A DNA stretch of 64,000 bases from JAQGMV01 sp035626595 (lineage in GTDB: Bacteria > Pseudomonadota > Gammaproteobacteria > Burkholderiales > SG8-41): the NCBI GenBank assembly GCA_035626595.1, contig DASPNJ010000062.1, forward strand, positions 6,152 to 70,151, in the 5' to 3' direction. Below the pieces are notes generated by a model. The model saw nothing but the letters and a program-made list of their open reading frames with translations. It had not been told where the DNA came from and made no database searches. The number at the start of each line of letters is the position of its first letter. Positions within the stretch are counted from its first letter, which is position 1. Positions 33,987 through 42,843 of the stretch are shown piece after piece. The position numbers were made by a program, and so were the translations under genes.

Positions 33987-36212
33987 ATGAAGCGGCAGGA
34001 AAAAGCTGTCCCCGGACGGCGCGTTCGCCGTTCGCCGACGAAGACGGGCCGCCGCGCGCGCGACCCGTACTACGAGCGCGAGCGCAAACGCTACGAAGAG
34101 CCGCTGCCCAGCCGTGAGCTGATCCTCGAGGTGCTGCACGAGCAGGGCGTGCCGGTGCCGGAGGACGACCTGGCGGCGCTCGTCGAAGTGAAGAGCGGCG
34201 AGCGCAGCGCATTTCAGCGGCGTCTCGGCGCGATGGAGCGCGACGGCGAGGTCATGCGCAACCGCGCCGGCGCCATCTGCGTCACGGCGAAGCTCGACCT
34301 CGTGCGCGGTCGGGTGCAGGGCCACCACGACGGCTACGGCTTTCTCGTGCGTGACGACGAGGGCCCGGACCTCTTTCTCGGCGCCGGCGAGATGCAGAAG
34401 GTGCTGCACGGCGACCGTGCGATGGCGCGCATCTCGGGCTACGACCGCCGCGGCCGGCCGGAGGGCAAGATCGTCGAAGTGCTAGAGCGCGCCCAGCGGC
34501 GCATCGTCGGACGCCTGCGGAGCGAGCACGGGATGCTCTTCGTTGTGCCCGAGGACAAGCGGATCAATCGAGACTTCGCGATTCCGCGCGACGAGACTTC
34601 GGGGGCTGCGCCCGGCCAGGTCGTCACGGTCGAGGTGATCGTTCAGCCGGCGAAGCACGTGCAGCCGGTTGCGCGCGTGGTCGAAGTGCTTGGCAATTAC
34701 GCCGATCCCGGCATGGAAATCGAGATCGCGCTGCGCAAGCACGATCTGCCGCACGTTTTCTCGCGCGCGGTCGAGCGTCAGTGCGAGGTGTTCCCGCCCG
34801 GCGTGACCGATGCCGATCGTGAGGGCCGCGTCGACCTGCGCGAGCTGCCGCTCGTCACGATCGATGGCGAAACCGCCAAGGACTTCGACGATGCCGTGTA
34901 CTGTGAGCCGCTCCAGGCAAAACGCGGAAAAGCGAAGGGCGGCTTCAGGCTGATCGTCGCGATTGCGGACGTGAGCCACTACGTGATGCACGATGATGCC
35001 CTCGACCGGGAAGCGCGCGCGCGGGGCAACTCGGTGTACTTCCCGCGGCGGGTGATTCCCATGCTGCCGGAGCGCCTGTCGAACGACCTCTGCTCGCTCG
35101 TGCCGGACGTCGAGCGCTTGTGCGTGGCGTGCGACATGGAAATCACGGCGGACGGCGACATCGCCGGTTACAAATTTTTCCCGGCGGTCATGCTCTCGCA
35201 CGCGCGGCTCACGTATACGGCCGTCGCGCAGATGATCGACGATCCCCGGGGTGAAATCGCTGCGCGCTACCGTGATCTCACGCCGCACATCCAGAACCTG
35301 TACCGTGTCTTCAATCTGCTGGTGCACTCGCGGCAACTGCGTGGCGCGATCGACTTCGAGACGGTGGAAACGCAGATCGTCTTCGACGATCATGGCAAGA
35401 TCGAGCGCATCGTGCCGGTGCGCCGCAACGACGCGCACCGCGTGATCGAGGAGTGCATGCTCGCGGCGAACGTCTGCGCGTCCGACTTCCTGCGCAAGTG
35501 CAAGCAGCCGATGTTGTACCGGATACACGAGGGTCCGACCCCGGAGAAGCTGGCGGCCCTGCGCGAGTTCCTCAAGGGTTTCGGCCTCTCGCTCTCGGGC
35601 GGCGATACGCCGCATGCGAAGGATTACGCGAAGCTGCTCGCGCGCGTGCAGCAAAGACCGGACGCACAGCTCCTGCAGACGGTGATGCTGCGTTCGCTGC
35701 AGCAGGCGGTGTACAGCCCCGACAACGTCGGCCACTTCGGGCTCGCGTACGAGTCGTACACGCATTTCACTTCGCCGATCCGGCGCTATCCGGACCTGCT
35801 CGTGCATCGCGCGATCAAGGCAGCGCTCAAACGAAAGCGCTACAACCCGGGTGACTGGCACGCGCTCGGGCTGCATTGCTCGACGACGGAGCGCCGTGCG
35901 GACGAGGCGACGCGCGACGTCACGAACTGGCTGAAGTCGTACTACATGCGCGATCGCGTGGGTGAGACGTTCAGCGGCACGATCAGCGCCGTCACCGCGT
36001 TCGGCGCGTTCGTCGCGCTCGATGATCTCTACGTCGAGGGCCTCGTGCACATCTCGGAGCTCGGCAGCGATTACTACCGCTTCGACGCGATCAAGCATCA
36101 GTTGATGGGCGAGCGCACCAGGAAACGCTACCGGCTGGGCGACCGCGTGCGGGTGAAGCTCGTACGGGTGGACCTCGACACCACCCGCATCGATTTCGTG
36201 CTGGCGCAGTAG
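33987..36212 (+). CDS. rnr: Ribonuclease R
   Basis: A 741-residue exoribonuclease. A basic N-terminal tail is followed by two cold-shock domains (about 80-240), the RNB catalytic domain with the metal-binding aspartates in TIDGETAKDFDDAV (about 291-304), and a C-terminal S1 domain (GETFSGTISAVTAFGAFVALDDLYVEG). It degrades structured RNA 3' to 5'. No promoter of its own is visible because the tRNA-Leu gene fills the upstream space; transcription may come from purA. Confidence 0.96.
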   Translation: MKRQEKAVPGRRVRRSPTKTGRRARDPYYERERKRYEEPLPSRELILEVLHEQGVPVPEDDLAALVEVKSGERSAFQRRLGAMERDGEVMRNRAGAICVTAKLDLVRGRVQGHHDGYGFLVRDDEGPDLFLGAGEMQKVLHGDRAMARISGYDRRGRPEGKIVEVLERAQRRIVGRLRSEHGMLFVVPEDKRINRDFAIPRDETSGAAPGQVVTVEVIVQPAKHVQPVARVVEVLGNYADPGMEIEIALRKHDLPHVFSRAVERQCEVFPPGVTDADREGRVDLRELPLVTIDGETAKDFDDAVYCEPLQAKRGKAKGGFRLIVAIADVSHYVMHDDALDREARARGNSVYFPRRVIPMLPERLSNDLCSLVPDVERLCVACDMEITADGDIAGYKFFPAVMLSHARLTYTAVAQMIDDPRGEIAARYRDLTPHIQNLYRVFNLLVHSRQLRGAIDFETVETQIVFDDHGKIERIVPVRRNDAHRVIEECMLAANVCASDFLRKCKQPMLYRIHEGPTPEKLAALREFLKGFGLSLSGGDTPHAKDYAKLLARVQQRPDAQLLQTVMLRSLQQAVYSPDNVGHFGLAYESYTHFTSPIRRYPDLLVHRAIKAALKRKRYNPGDWHALGLHCSTTERRADEATRDVTNWLKSYYMRDRVGETFSGTISAVTAFGAFVALDDLYVEGLVHISELGSDYYRFDAIKHQLMGERTRKRYRLGDRVRVKLVRVDLDTTRIDFVLAQ

Positions 36213-36220
36213 CGCTTCGA

Positions 36221-36961
36221 ATGGCGGAGTCGCGCATCATTTATGGCTTCCATGCCGTGACGAGCCGGTTGCGGCAGAGCCCTGCCAGCGTGAAAGAGCT
36301 CTATCTCGATGCGGGGCGTGAGGACCGACGGGTGCTCGAGCTCGTGAAGACCGCCGAAAGCCGCGGCGCGCGCGTCATGCGCGTGGATGACAAGCGCCTG
36401 GACGGCATGACCCACCATGCTCGCCATCAGGGCGTTGCCGCCCGCGTCGAGATCGCGCAGCTCCCGCAGCACATCGACGACGTGCTGGAAGCTCTGAACG
36501 AGCCTGCGCTGCTCCTGATCCTGGACGGTGTGACCGATCCGCACAATCTCGGCGCGTGCCTGCGCGTCGCGGATGCGATGGGGGTGCATGCCGTGATCGC
36601 GCCCAAGGACCGGGCGGTCGGGATTACCGCCGCCGTTTCGAAAGTCGCGAGCGGCGCGGCTGAAACCGTGCCGTACATCGCGGTCACGAATCTGGCGCGG
36701 GCGATGCGGGAGCTGAAGGCGCAGGGCGTCTGGACCATCGGTGCCGACGAACGCGCCGAGCAGGATCTTCATGGCGCGAAGCTGACCGGCCCGCTGGCGT
36801 GGGTGCTGGGTGCCGAGGGCGAGGGGATGCGGCGGCTGACGCGCGAAAATTGCGATGAGCTCGTGCGTATCCCGATGCTCGGCACGGTCGAGAGTCTCAA
36901 CGTCTCGGTCTCGGCGGGGATCTGCCTGGCCGAGACGAGGCGCCAGCGCCGAAGCCCGTAA
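36221..36961 (+). CDS. rlmB: 23S rRNA (guanosine-2251-2'-O)-methyltransferase
   Basis: A 246-residue SPOUT methyltransferase. An N-terminal substrate-binding domain (IIYGFHAVTSRLRQSPASVKE) is followed by the knotted domain with DGVTDPHNLGACLR, GAEGEGMRRLTRENCD and IPMLGTVESLNVSVSAGICL. Methylates G2251 of 23S rRNA. Eight bases after rnr, the usual rnr-rlmB pair. Confidence 0.96.
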   Translation: MAESRIIYGFHAVTSRLRQSPASVKELYLDAGREDRRVLELVKTAESRGARVMRVDDKRLDGMTHHARHQGVAARVEIAQLPQHIDDVLEALNEPALLLILDGVTDPHNLGACLRVADAMGVHAVIAPKDRAVGITAAVSKVASGAAETVPYIAVTNLARAMRELKAQGVWTIGADERAEQDLHGAKLTGPLAWVLGAEGEGMRRLTRENCDELVRIPMLGTVESLNVSVSAGICLAETRRQRRSP

Positions 36962-36965
36962 GGCT

Positions 36966-36994
36966 TTGTTTCTTATCGAAAGCTCGCGTATAAT
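36966..36994 (+). promoter_or_regulatory. Sigma-70 promoter of the rpsF-priB-rpsR-rplI operon
   Basis: TTGTTT (36966-36971) and TATAAT (36989-36994) with a 17-base spacer form a near-consensus promoter right after rlmB. Initiation near 37001 leaves a leader of roughly 115 bases before rpsF. This is long enough for the S6:S18 autoregulatory structure known for this operon in other bacteria, though I could not confirm the fold. Confidence 0.8.
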
Positions 36995-37116
36995 CCGCGC
37001 CTTCGACCTGAGCCGCCCCGGCGGTTTTGGCCGCTTTCGAGCCGCGATGCGGTTTTTCGTCCTTGCCTCACCGTCTTCGCATAGCGGGAGGCCTATCCCA
37101 TAAGGAGCTTTATCAA

Positions 37117-37557
37117 ATGCGACATTACGAAGTCGTTTTCATCGTCCATCCGGACCAGAGCGAGCAGGTCCCCGCGATGGTCGACCGCTACCGCCAGATG
37201 GTGACCGGGCGCGGCGGCCGCATCCATCGACTCGAAGACTGGGGCCGCAGGCAGCTCGCGTATCCGATCGAGAAGATCCACAAGGCGCACTACGTGCTCA
37301 TGAACATCGAGTGCGACAACGAAACGCTGAACGAGCTCGAGCACGCGTTCAAATTCAACGACGCGGTGCTGAGGCATCTCACGGTGCACATGGATGAAGC
37401 GGTCACGACGCCGTCCCCGATGATGAAGGAAGAGAAGTCGCGGTCGATCTCGACGACCGAGGACGCAGCCAAGGCTCAAGCCGGCGCTGCGGCTGCGGCG
37501 CAAGCTGGCGCTGCGGCTCCGGCACCCGGCGGCGCGACGCAGGCGACGCCGGCCTGA
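37117..37557 (+). CDS. rpsF: 30S ribosomal protein S6
   Basis: A 146-residue protein. ATG 37117 follows AAGGAG at 37102-37107, and MRHYEVVFIVHPDQSEQ is the normal S6 start. The core ends near residue 105. The last 30 or so residues are an Ala/Gly/Pro/Gln low-complexity tail (AQAGAAAAAQAGAAAPAPGG) not found in E. coli S6. Binds S18 in the 30S platform. priB follows within three bases. Confidence 0.96.
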   Translation: MRHYEVVFIVHPDQSEQVPAMVDRYRQMVTGRGGRIHRLEDWGRRQLAYPIEKIHKAHYVLMNIECDNETLNELEHAFKFNDAVLRHLTVHMDEAVTTPSPMMKEEKSRSISTTEDAAKAQAGAAAAAQAGAAAPAPGGATQATPA

Positions 37558-37559
37558 CG

Positions 37560-37883
37560 GTGAGCGGTAACGCGGTCACGCTCACAGGCGAGATCGTAGG
37601 GACCGAGCCGCTGCGCCATACGCCTGCCGGCATTCCGATCATCCAGTTCACGCTTGCGCATCGATCGCAACAGATCGAAGCGGGGTTCAGACGGCAGGTG
37701 GAATGCGAGGTGAGATGCGTCGCCCTGGGAGATCCGGCAACCGAGCTCTCGCGTGCGCAGGCGCCGGCGAAGGCGAGCGTGACCGGATTTCTCAGCCGAA
37801 AGCACCGCATGAGCGCGCAACTCGTGTTGCACGCGACGAAAATCGACTTACTGAAGGAAAACGAACATGGCAATGATGAGTAG
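37560..37883 (+). CDS. priB: Primosomal replication protein N (PriB)
   Basis: A 107-residue OB-fold protein, GTG start immediately after the rpsF stop. NAVTLTGEIVGTEPLRHTPAGIPIIQFTLAHRS is typical of PriB, which derives from SSB and helps PriA reload the replisome at stalled forks. Its place between rpsF and rpsR, and its 17-base overlap with rpsR, is the standard proteobacterial arrangement. Confidence 0.93.
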   Translation: MSGNAVTLTGEIVGTEPLRHTPAGIPIIQFTLAHRSQQIEAGFRRQVECEVRCVALGDPATELSRAQAPAKASVTGFLSRKHRMSAQLVLHATKIDLLKENEHGNDE

Positions 37884-38169
37884 GGCCGCCCGCGCCAGGG
37901 CGAAAGCGAAAGCGAAACTCAAGGGCAAGGGCCGCGACAAGCGCGGCGGCGCGCTGTTCCGCCGGCGCAAGTTCTGCCGCTTTACCGCCGAGGGCGTGAA
38001 GCAGGTCGATTACAAGGACATCGGCGTGCTGAAGGACTTCATCAACGAGAACGGCAAGATCATCCCGGCGCGCATCACCGGGACCAAGGCGCGCTACCAG
38101 CGCCAGCTTTCCGTTGCGATCAAGCGCGCACGCTATCTCGCGCTGCTGCCGTACACCGACGTCCATTAG
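37867..38169 (+). CDS. rpsR: 30S ribosomal protein S18
   Basis: A 100-residue protein with an extended basic N-terminus (RARAKAKAKLKGKGRDKRGG) before the conserved FRRRKFCRFTAEG core and KIIPARITGTKARYQRQLSVAIKRARYLALLPY. Pairs with S6. The ATG lies inside the priB 3' end; ATGs at 37873 and 37876 are alternatives. Confidence 0.97.
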   Translation: MAMMSRAARARAKAKAKLKGKGRDKRGGALFRRRKFCRFTAEGVKQVDYKDIGVLKDFINENGKIIPARITGTKARYQRQLSVAIKRARYLALLPYTDVH

Positions 38170-38178
38170 GAGATCTCG

Positions 38179-38628
38179 ATGCAGGTGATATTGCTGGAGA
38201 AAGTCGCGAACCTCGGCGGCCTGGGCGACGTCGTCAAGGTGCGCGAAGGCTACGCTCGCAATTTTCTGATTCCGCAGGGCAAGGCGAAGCGCGCCACGCG
38301 CGAGAATCTCGCCGAGTTCGAGCAGCGCCGCACCGAGCTCGAGCGCGCACAGGCCGATCAGCTTTCTGCGGCGCAGGAGAAGGCTTCGCGTCTCGAAGGC
38401 CTCACGTTGCAGATCAGCCAGAAAGCCGGCGTGGACGGCAAGCTCTTTGGTTCCGTCACGAACGCCGACGTGGCCGAAACGCTGAAAACGCAGGGTTTCG
38501 ACGTGCCCAAAGCCGCGATTCGCATGCCGCAGGGCCCGCTCAAGAATGTCGGCGACCACCAGATCAAGGTGGCGCTGCACACCGACGTCGTCGTGACCGT
38601 CAGCGTATCGGTGCTCGCCGAGCAGTAA
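38179..38628 (+). CDS. rplI: 50S ribosomal protein L9
   Basis: A 149-residue protein of standard length. MQVILLEKVANLGGLGDVVKVREGYARNFLIPQGKA is the N-terminal RNA-binding domain, followed by a long helix and a C-terminal domain. Last gene of the S6 operon, with AGGAG before the ATG and a terminator about 100 bases downstream. Confidence 0.97.
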   Translation: MQVILLEKVANLGGLGDVVKVREGYARNFLIPQGKAKRATRENLAEFEQRRTELERAQADQLSAAQEKASRLEGLTLQISQKAGVDGKLFGSVTNADVAETLKTQGFDVPKAAIRMPQGPLKNVGDHQIKVALHTDVVVTVSVSVLAEQ

Positions 38629-38713
38629 GAAAATCTGCGCCGCGCACGCGGGCTTACGCTCGTGCGCGGAAAGTAGCTGGCGCGGCAGCCACCGCGCTCG
38701 CAGCTTAAGTCAA

Positions 38714-38727
38714 CGTCGAATTCGACG
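38714..38727. repeat. 14-base perfect palindrome before the rplI terminator
   Basis: CGTCGAATTCGACG is a perfect palindrome six bases upstream of the terminator stem. It may add a second small hairpin to the 3' end of the S6-operon transcript or be a protein site; nothing nearby decides. Confidence 0.4.
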
Positions 38728-38732
38728 AACCG

Positions 38733-38760
38733 AAAAGGCCGTGCGAGCGGCCTTTTTTTT
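38733..38760 (+). terminator. Intrinsic terminator of the rpsF-rplI operon
   Basis: AAAGGCCG and CGGCCTTT form an 8-base stem with a 6-base loop followed by eight or more T's. It separates the ribosomal operon from dnaB, whose ATG is 26 bases further on. The A run before the stem may let it act in both directions. Confidence 0.88.
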
Positions 38761-38786
38761 CGTGTGCTTTTTGGTTAAATAGGTCG

Positions 38787-40181
38787 ATGGCGCAGGTCTT
38801 GAGCTCGATCGTTCGCGACGCACAGGTGGAGGCCGCGCGCGTGCCGCCGCAGTCGGTCGAGGCCGAGCAATCAGTGCTCGGCGGGCTGCTTCTCGAGAAC
38901 GCCGCATGGGATCGCATCGCCGACGTCGTCGGCGAGTCCGATTTCTACCGCGCCGATCACCGCACGATTTTTCGGCACATCGCGCAGCTCATCGAGAGCA
39001 ACAAGCCGGCCGACGTGCTGACGGTGTCGGAGAGTCTGGAGCTCTCCGGCAAGCTCGCGGAAGTCGGCGGACAGCCTTACGTCGGCTCGCTCGCGCTCAA
39101 CACGCCCAGCGCCGCCAACATCCGGCGCTACGCCGAGATCGTGCGCGAGCGCTCGATCATGCGCAATCTGGCGGCCGTCGGCACCGAAATCGCCGATTCA
39201 GCCTATACGCCGATGGGTCGCGACGCGAGCGTGCTGATCGACGAAGCGGAAGCGAAGATCTTCCAGATCGCCGAAGCGCGCTCCAAAGCCAAGCAGGGTT
39301 TCCTGCCGATCGAGCCGCTGCTCACCGAGACGGTAGAGCGTATCGACATGCTCTACAGCCGCGAGAACAAGAACGAGGTGATCGGCGTCCCGACCGGATT
39401 CGTGGACCTCGACCGCATGACCTCGGGTCTGCAGCCGGGCGAGCTCATCATCGTCGCGGGCCGCCCCTCGATGGGCAAGACGACGCTGGTCATGAATATG
39501 GCCGAGCACGTCGCGATCGTGGAGAAGAAAGCCGTTGGCGTCTTCAGCATGGAGATGTCGGGCCCCCAGCTCGCGATGCGCATGATCGGCTCGGTGGGAA
39601 AGCTCGACCAGCACGAGTTGCGTACCGGCACGTTCAAGGAAGACGACTGGGGCCGGGTCACGGATGCGCTCGGCAAGCTCTCCGAAGCACCCATCTATAT
39701 CGACGACACCGCAGGGCTCAACGTGCTCGAGCTGCGCTCGCGCGCGCGGCGGCTGCATCGGCAGTGTGGGGGCTTGAGCCTGGTGGTCATCGATTATCTG
39801 CAGCTCATGTCCGGCACCGGCGGCGGACGCGAGGAAAATCGCGCCACCGAGATCGCGGAGATCTCGCGCTCGCTCAAGAGCCTGGCAAAAGAGCTCAAGG
39901 TTCCGGTGGTCGCGCTCTCGCAATTGAACCGCAGCGTCGATTCACGCCAGGACAAGCGTCCGATGATGTCCGATCTTCGTGAATCGGGCGCGATAGAGCA
40001 GGACGCGGACGTGATCATGTTCATCTACCGCGACGAGGTCTACAACCCCGACTCGCCGCGCAAGGGCATCGCGGAGATCATCATCGCGAAGCAGCGCAAT
40101 GGCCCCGTCGGCAAACGCGATCTCACATTCATCGGCAAGTACACGCGTTTCGAGAATTACGCGGGCAGCACGGGCTTCTGA
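38787..40181 (+). CDS. dnaB: Replicative DNA helicase
   Basis: A 464-residue hexameric helicase. The N-terminal domain opens with VPPQSVEAEQSVLGGLLLEN; the RecA-like domain has Walker A GRPSMGKTT (near residue 226), FSMEMSGPQLAMRM and IDYLQLM, and the later DLRESGAIEQDADVIMFIYRDEVY. Unwinds DNA at the fork with DnaG and DnaC-type loaders. Canonical position after rplI. No intein or insertion. Confidence 0.97.
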   Translation: MAQVLSSIVRDAQVEAARVPPQSVEAEQSVLGGLLLENAAWDRIADVVGESDFYRADHRTIFRHIAQLIESNKPADVLTVSESLELSGKLAEVGGQPYVGSLALNTPSAANIRRYAEIVRERSIMRNLAAVGTEIADSAYTPMGRDASVLIDEAEAKIFQIAEARSKAKQGFLPIEPLLTETVERIDMLYSRENKNEVIGVPTGFVDLDRMTSGLQPGELIIVAGRPSMGKTTLVMNMAEHVAIVEKKAVGVFSMEMSGPQLAMRMIGSVGKLDQHELRTGTFKEDDWGRVTDALGKLSEAPIYIDDTAGLNVLELRSRARRLHRQCGGLSLVVIDYLQLMSGTGGGREENRATEIAEISRSLKSLAKELKVPVVALSQLNRSVDSRQDKRPMMSDLRESGAIEQDADVIMFIYRDEVYNPDSPRKGIAEIIIAKQRNGPVGKRDLTFIGKYTRFENYAGSTGF

Positions 40182-40321
40182 CGCCAGCACAGTTAGTGCT
40201 TCGTCGCCGGCGGCTATCGGGGTTTTCCCGACATAGATTCCGTATAGCGGTGCGGTAAGTTGCCGCTAGGAGACTGTGCGCGCGAGTCGTTCGGCTTTGC
40301 GCGCGCGATGCGAATGAGGAG

Positions 40322-41866
40322 ATGCGCAAGGAAGCCCGCGCGGCGAATCTGATTAACGACGCCTCCCCGGAGGCCGAGCGCTATCGCGCGACCTTTCGCG
40401 ATGCGGGGCTCGGTATCGCCCATTCCGAACTGGACGGCACGCTCACCGACGTCAATCCGGCATTCTGCGCGATGCTGGGGCAGACGCGCGACGATCTCGT
40501 CGCAAGGCGACTGTCGGAACTCCATGCAGCGCACGAGGGTCACGGGCTTACCGGCTCGCGCGCCGAGCGACGCGGGACGCGGCGGGCGCATTCCGGATTC
40601 GCGCAGTCGGTATCCATCGAGCGTTATCGCAACCGTAAGGGCAGTACGGTCTGGGTCCAGCGCACGTCCTCGGTCGCGGCCGATTTCACCGGCAAGCGCT
40701 TCCTGCTCCACTTTTCGAAGACATCACCGCGCGCCGGCAGAACGAGCAGGAGCAGCGCATCTCCGACCTGCGCTATCGGCGCGCGCTCGAATCGGCCCTG
40801 GACTGCATCGTTTCGACGGATCACGTCGGGCGCATCATCGAATTCAATCCGCATCGTCCGCGTCGGTGAGTCTCGCCAGCACGATCATGAATTCGTCCCC
40901 GGGCAGCCGCCCCACGCTGTCTTCTCCGCGCACGCATTCCAGCAGCCGCACCGCGACGTGCGCAATGCCGATGTCGCCATGTACAGCGCGAAGACGCGCG
41001 GGCGCGACAACTTTCAGTTCTACACCGCGGAAATGAACGAGCGGGCGCTCGCGAGGCTCGAGCTCGAATCGCAGCTGCGCAACGCGCTCGATCAGCAGGA
41101 AATCCGGCTGCATTACCGACCGAAGGTCGCGATCGACTCGCGCCGGATCTGCGGGTTTGAAGCCCTGCTGCGGTGGCAACCGCGCGGGAGCCCCCTCGTC
41201 GCGCCAGGCGAATTCATCCCGCTGCTCGAAGAGACCGGGCTCATCACGCCCATCGGCGAATGGGTGGTACACGCCGCGTGCGAGCAGCTGGCCGGATGGC
41301 GGGCCGCGGGGATGCGGCCGGTGCCGCTCGCGATCAATTTCTCCGCGCGGCAACTGCGGCAGCGCGGCTTCTGCGACGTGCTCGCGCGCGCGTTGCGCGA
41401 GCGCAAGTTGCCGCCCGACTCGATCGAGGTCGAAATCCACCGAGAGCTCACTCATGGACAACGCCGACGAGGCGCAGAAGCTCTTGAACGACCTCAAAGG
41501 CGTCGGCGTGACACTCGCGATCGACGATTTCGGCACTGGCTATTCGAGCCTCGCCTACCTCAGGCACTTCCCTTCGACACGCTGAAAATCGACCGCTCGT
41601 TCGTGCGCGATATCAGCACGGAGGCGGGCGACCGGATGATTGCGCGTACCATCATCGCGCTCGCCGAGAGTCTCGATCTCACCTCGGTTGCGGAAGGCGT
41701 CGAAACCGAGGCGCAGCTCGCGTTCCTCGCGGGGAGCCGGTGCCAGCAGGCGCAGGGCTACCTCTTCTCGCGGCCGCTGCCCTCGGATTCGGCGACCGCG
41801 CTCCTCGCGCGCGACAAGCCGCTCCTGCCGCCGGCGCGGGTGACGGCGCGACGGTCCCGGCGCTGA
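40322..41866 (+). pseudogene. Degenerate PAS-GGDEF-EAL gene with internal inversion
   Basis: One frame runs through, but it is not one sensible protein. 40322-40713 encodes a PAS domain. A lost base near 40713 moves the continuation (FEDITARR, then DCIVSTDHVGRIIEFNP) to another frame that stops at 40867. 40849-40960 encodes a GGDEF core (I-site RGED, signature PGDEF) on the minus strand. Forward homology resumes at 40961 with RNADVAMYSAK and an EAL domain (EALLRW). One extra base near 41439 and one missing near 41574 put DDFGTGYSSL out of frame. Most of the second PAS and most of GGDEF are gone. A full relative lies at 60250. Confidence 0.85.
40849..40960 (-). other. Inverted GGDEF-core fragment inside the pseudogene
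   Basis: Read on the minus strand this segment gives HVAVRLLECVRGEDSVGRLP followed by GDEFMIVLARLTDADDA. It lines up with the HVAHRLAGCVRVGDTVARFSGDEF region of the gene at 60250. The flanking sequence on both sides is PAS/GGDEF coding on the plus strand, so the segment has been flipped in place. The left junction shares a few bases (ATCCG) between both readings. Confidence 0.8.
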
Positions 41867-41979
41867 CGCTTCGTCGGCGCCCGATTCCGCGGCCGCGGGG
41901 CGGCGCGCGGCCGTGGAAAAATTGACAGTCCGAGCCGGCGTGCCGATACTGGCGGCATGACCCGGGAGCGCGCGCACGC

Positions 41980-42663
41980 ATGACGAATCTGGCCGTCAAT
42001 CCGACGATCCTCAAGACGGTTCCACTTTTTTCGCTCCTCTCCGACCATCAGCTTGCCGCGCTCTTCCCGGCGATCCAGCACCGTACCTACCCGAGGCACT
42101 CGTTCATGCTGCGTGCCGGCGAGAAGGCCGATGCGCTGTATGTGATCCTCGCCGGCCGGGCGAAGGTCGTCATCGACGACGGCGATGGCCGCGAGGTCAC
42201 GCTGACGGTCATCGGCCCCACCGAATTCTTCGGCGAAATGAGCTTGATAGACGAAAAGCCGCGGTCGGCGAGCGTCGAAGCGATCGAGCCGTGCGAGGTG
42301 CTGTACATCTCGAAAGCGGCCTTCATGAGCTGCCTGAAGGACAATTTCGATGTCGCCATGCTCATCCTGCGCGCCGTCGTCGCGCGGCTGCGCGAGGCCG
42401 ACAAGAAAATCGCGAGTCTGGCGCTGATGGATGTGCACGGCCGCGTGGCGCGCCTCATCATGGAGCTCGCGCGCGAAACGGACGATGACTGGGTCGTAGA
42501 CACCGGCTCCGAAGAAATGGCGCGCATGGTCGGCGCCTCACGCGAGATGGTGAGCCGGGTGCTCAAGGAGATGCGCGACAGCGGGCTGATCCGTCGCGAG
42601 AAGCGCAAGATCATCGTGCTCGACCGCGAGTCGATGAGCAACCGCGGGGCAAAGGAAGAGTGA
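41980..42663 (+). CDS. CRP/FNR-family transcriptional regulator
   Basis: A 227-residue protein. The cyclic-nucleotide-binding domain (about 15-125) has the phosphate cassette FGEMSLIDEKPRSAS (Glu86, Arg95, Ser96), then the dimer helix and a winged helix. The recognition helix SREMVSRVLKEM puts Arg188, Glu189 and Arg193 where E. coli CRP has Arg180, Glu181 and Arg185, predicting a GTGA-N6-TCAC site. A perfect one begins 55 bases after its stop. No FNR-type Cys cluster is present. Ligand could be cAMP or, as in Clp, c-di-GMP. A hairpin follows the stop. Confidence 0.9.
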   Translation: MTNLAVNPTILKTVPLFSLLSDHQLAALFPAIQHRTYPRHSFMLRAGEKADALYVILAGRAKVVIDDGDGREVTLTVIGPTEFFGEMSLIDEKPRSASVEAIEPCEVLYISKAAFMSCLKDNFDVAMLILRAVVARLREADKKIASLALMDVHGRVARLIMELARETDDDWVVDTGSEEMARMVGASREMVSRVLKEMRDSGLIRREKRKIIVLDRESMSNRGAKEE

Positions 42664-42666
42664 TCC

Positions 42667-42689
42667 TGCCGCGCCCCTCCGGCGCGGCA
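42667..42689 (+). terminator. Strong hairpin after the CRP-family gene
   Basis: TGCCGCGCC and GGCGCGGCA form a perfect 9-base GC-rich stem with a CCTCC loop, starting three bases after the stop codon. There is no T run, so termination may be partial or need Rho. Confidence 0.5.
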
Positions 42690-42717
42690 TCTGCCTTCAG
42701 CCCCACCTTCAGAGTTC

Positions 42718-42731
42718 GTGACCTGTGTCAC
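42718..42731. promoter_or_regulatory. CRP-type operator GTGA-N6-TCAC
   Basis: GTGACCTGTGTCAC matches both half-sites of the CRP consensus exactly (and extends to CGTGAC/GTCACG). It lies between the CRP-family gene and the pseudopilin/type I secretion genes, 113 bases before the first start codon. No good -10 occurs at a canonical class I or II distance, so activation, repression or autoregulation cannot be told apart. Confidence 0.6.
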
Positions 42732-42760
42732 GCCCGCCGCGCGCGGTTCTGAGGCGGCCC

Positions 42761-42772
42761 GGCACATGTGCC
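42761..42772. repeat. 12-base palindrome in the same upstream region
   Basis: GGCACATGTGCC is perfectly self-complementary and lies about 30 bases after the CRP-type site. It could be a second operator. Seen in sequence only. Confidence 0.35.
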
Positions 42773-42843
42773 GTAGTTCATATGGTATCCGGATGCGGCG
42801 TGATATCTCTGGCGCGCTACGTACTTAGAGCACCCGAGCGCAT

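Noticed and set aside
40844..41536. Minus-strand open frame of about 230 codons read as one gene
   Set aside because: Only its last 37 or so codons (40849-40960) are meaningful, the inverted GGDEF piece. The rest is antisense to the EAL domain.
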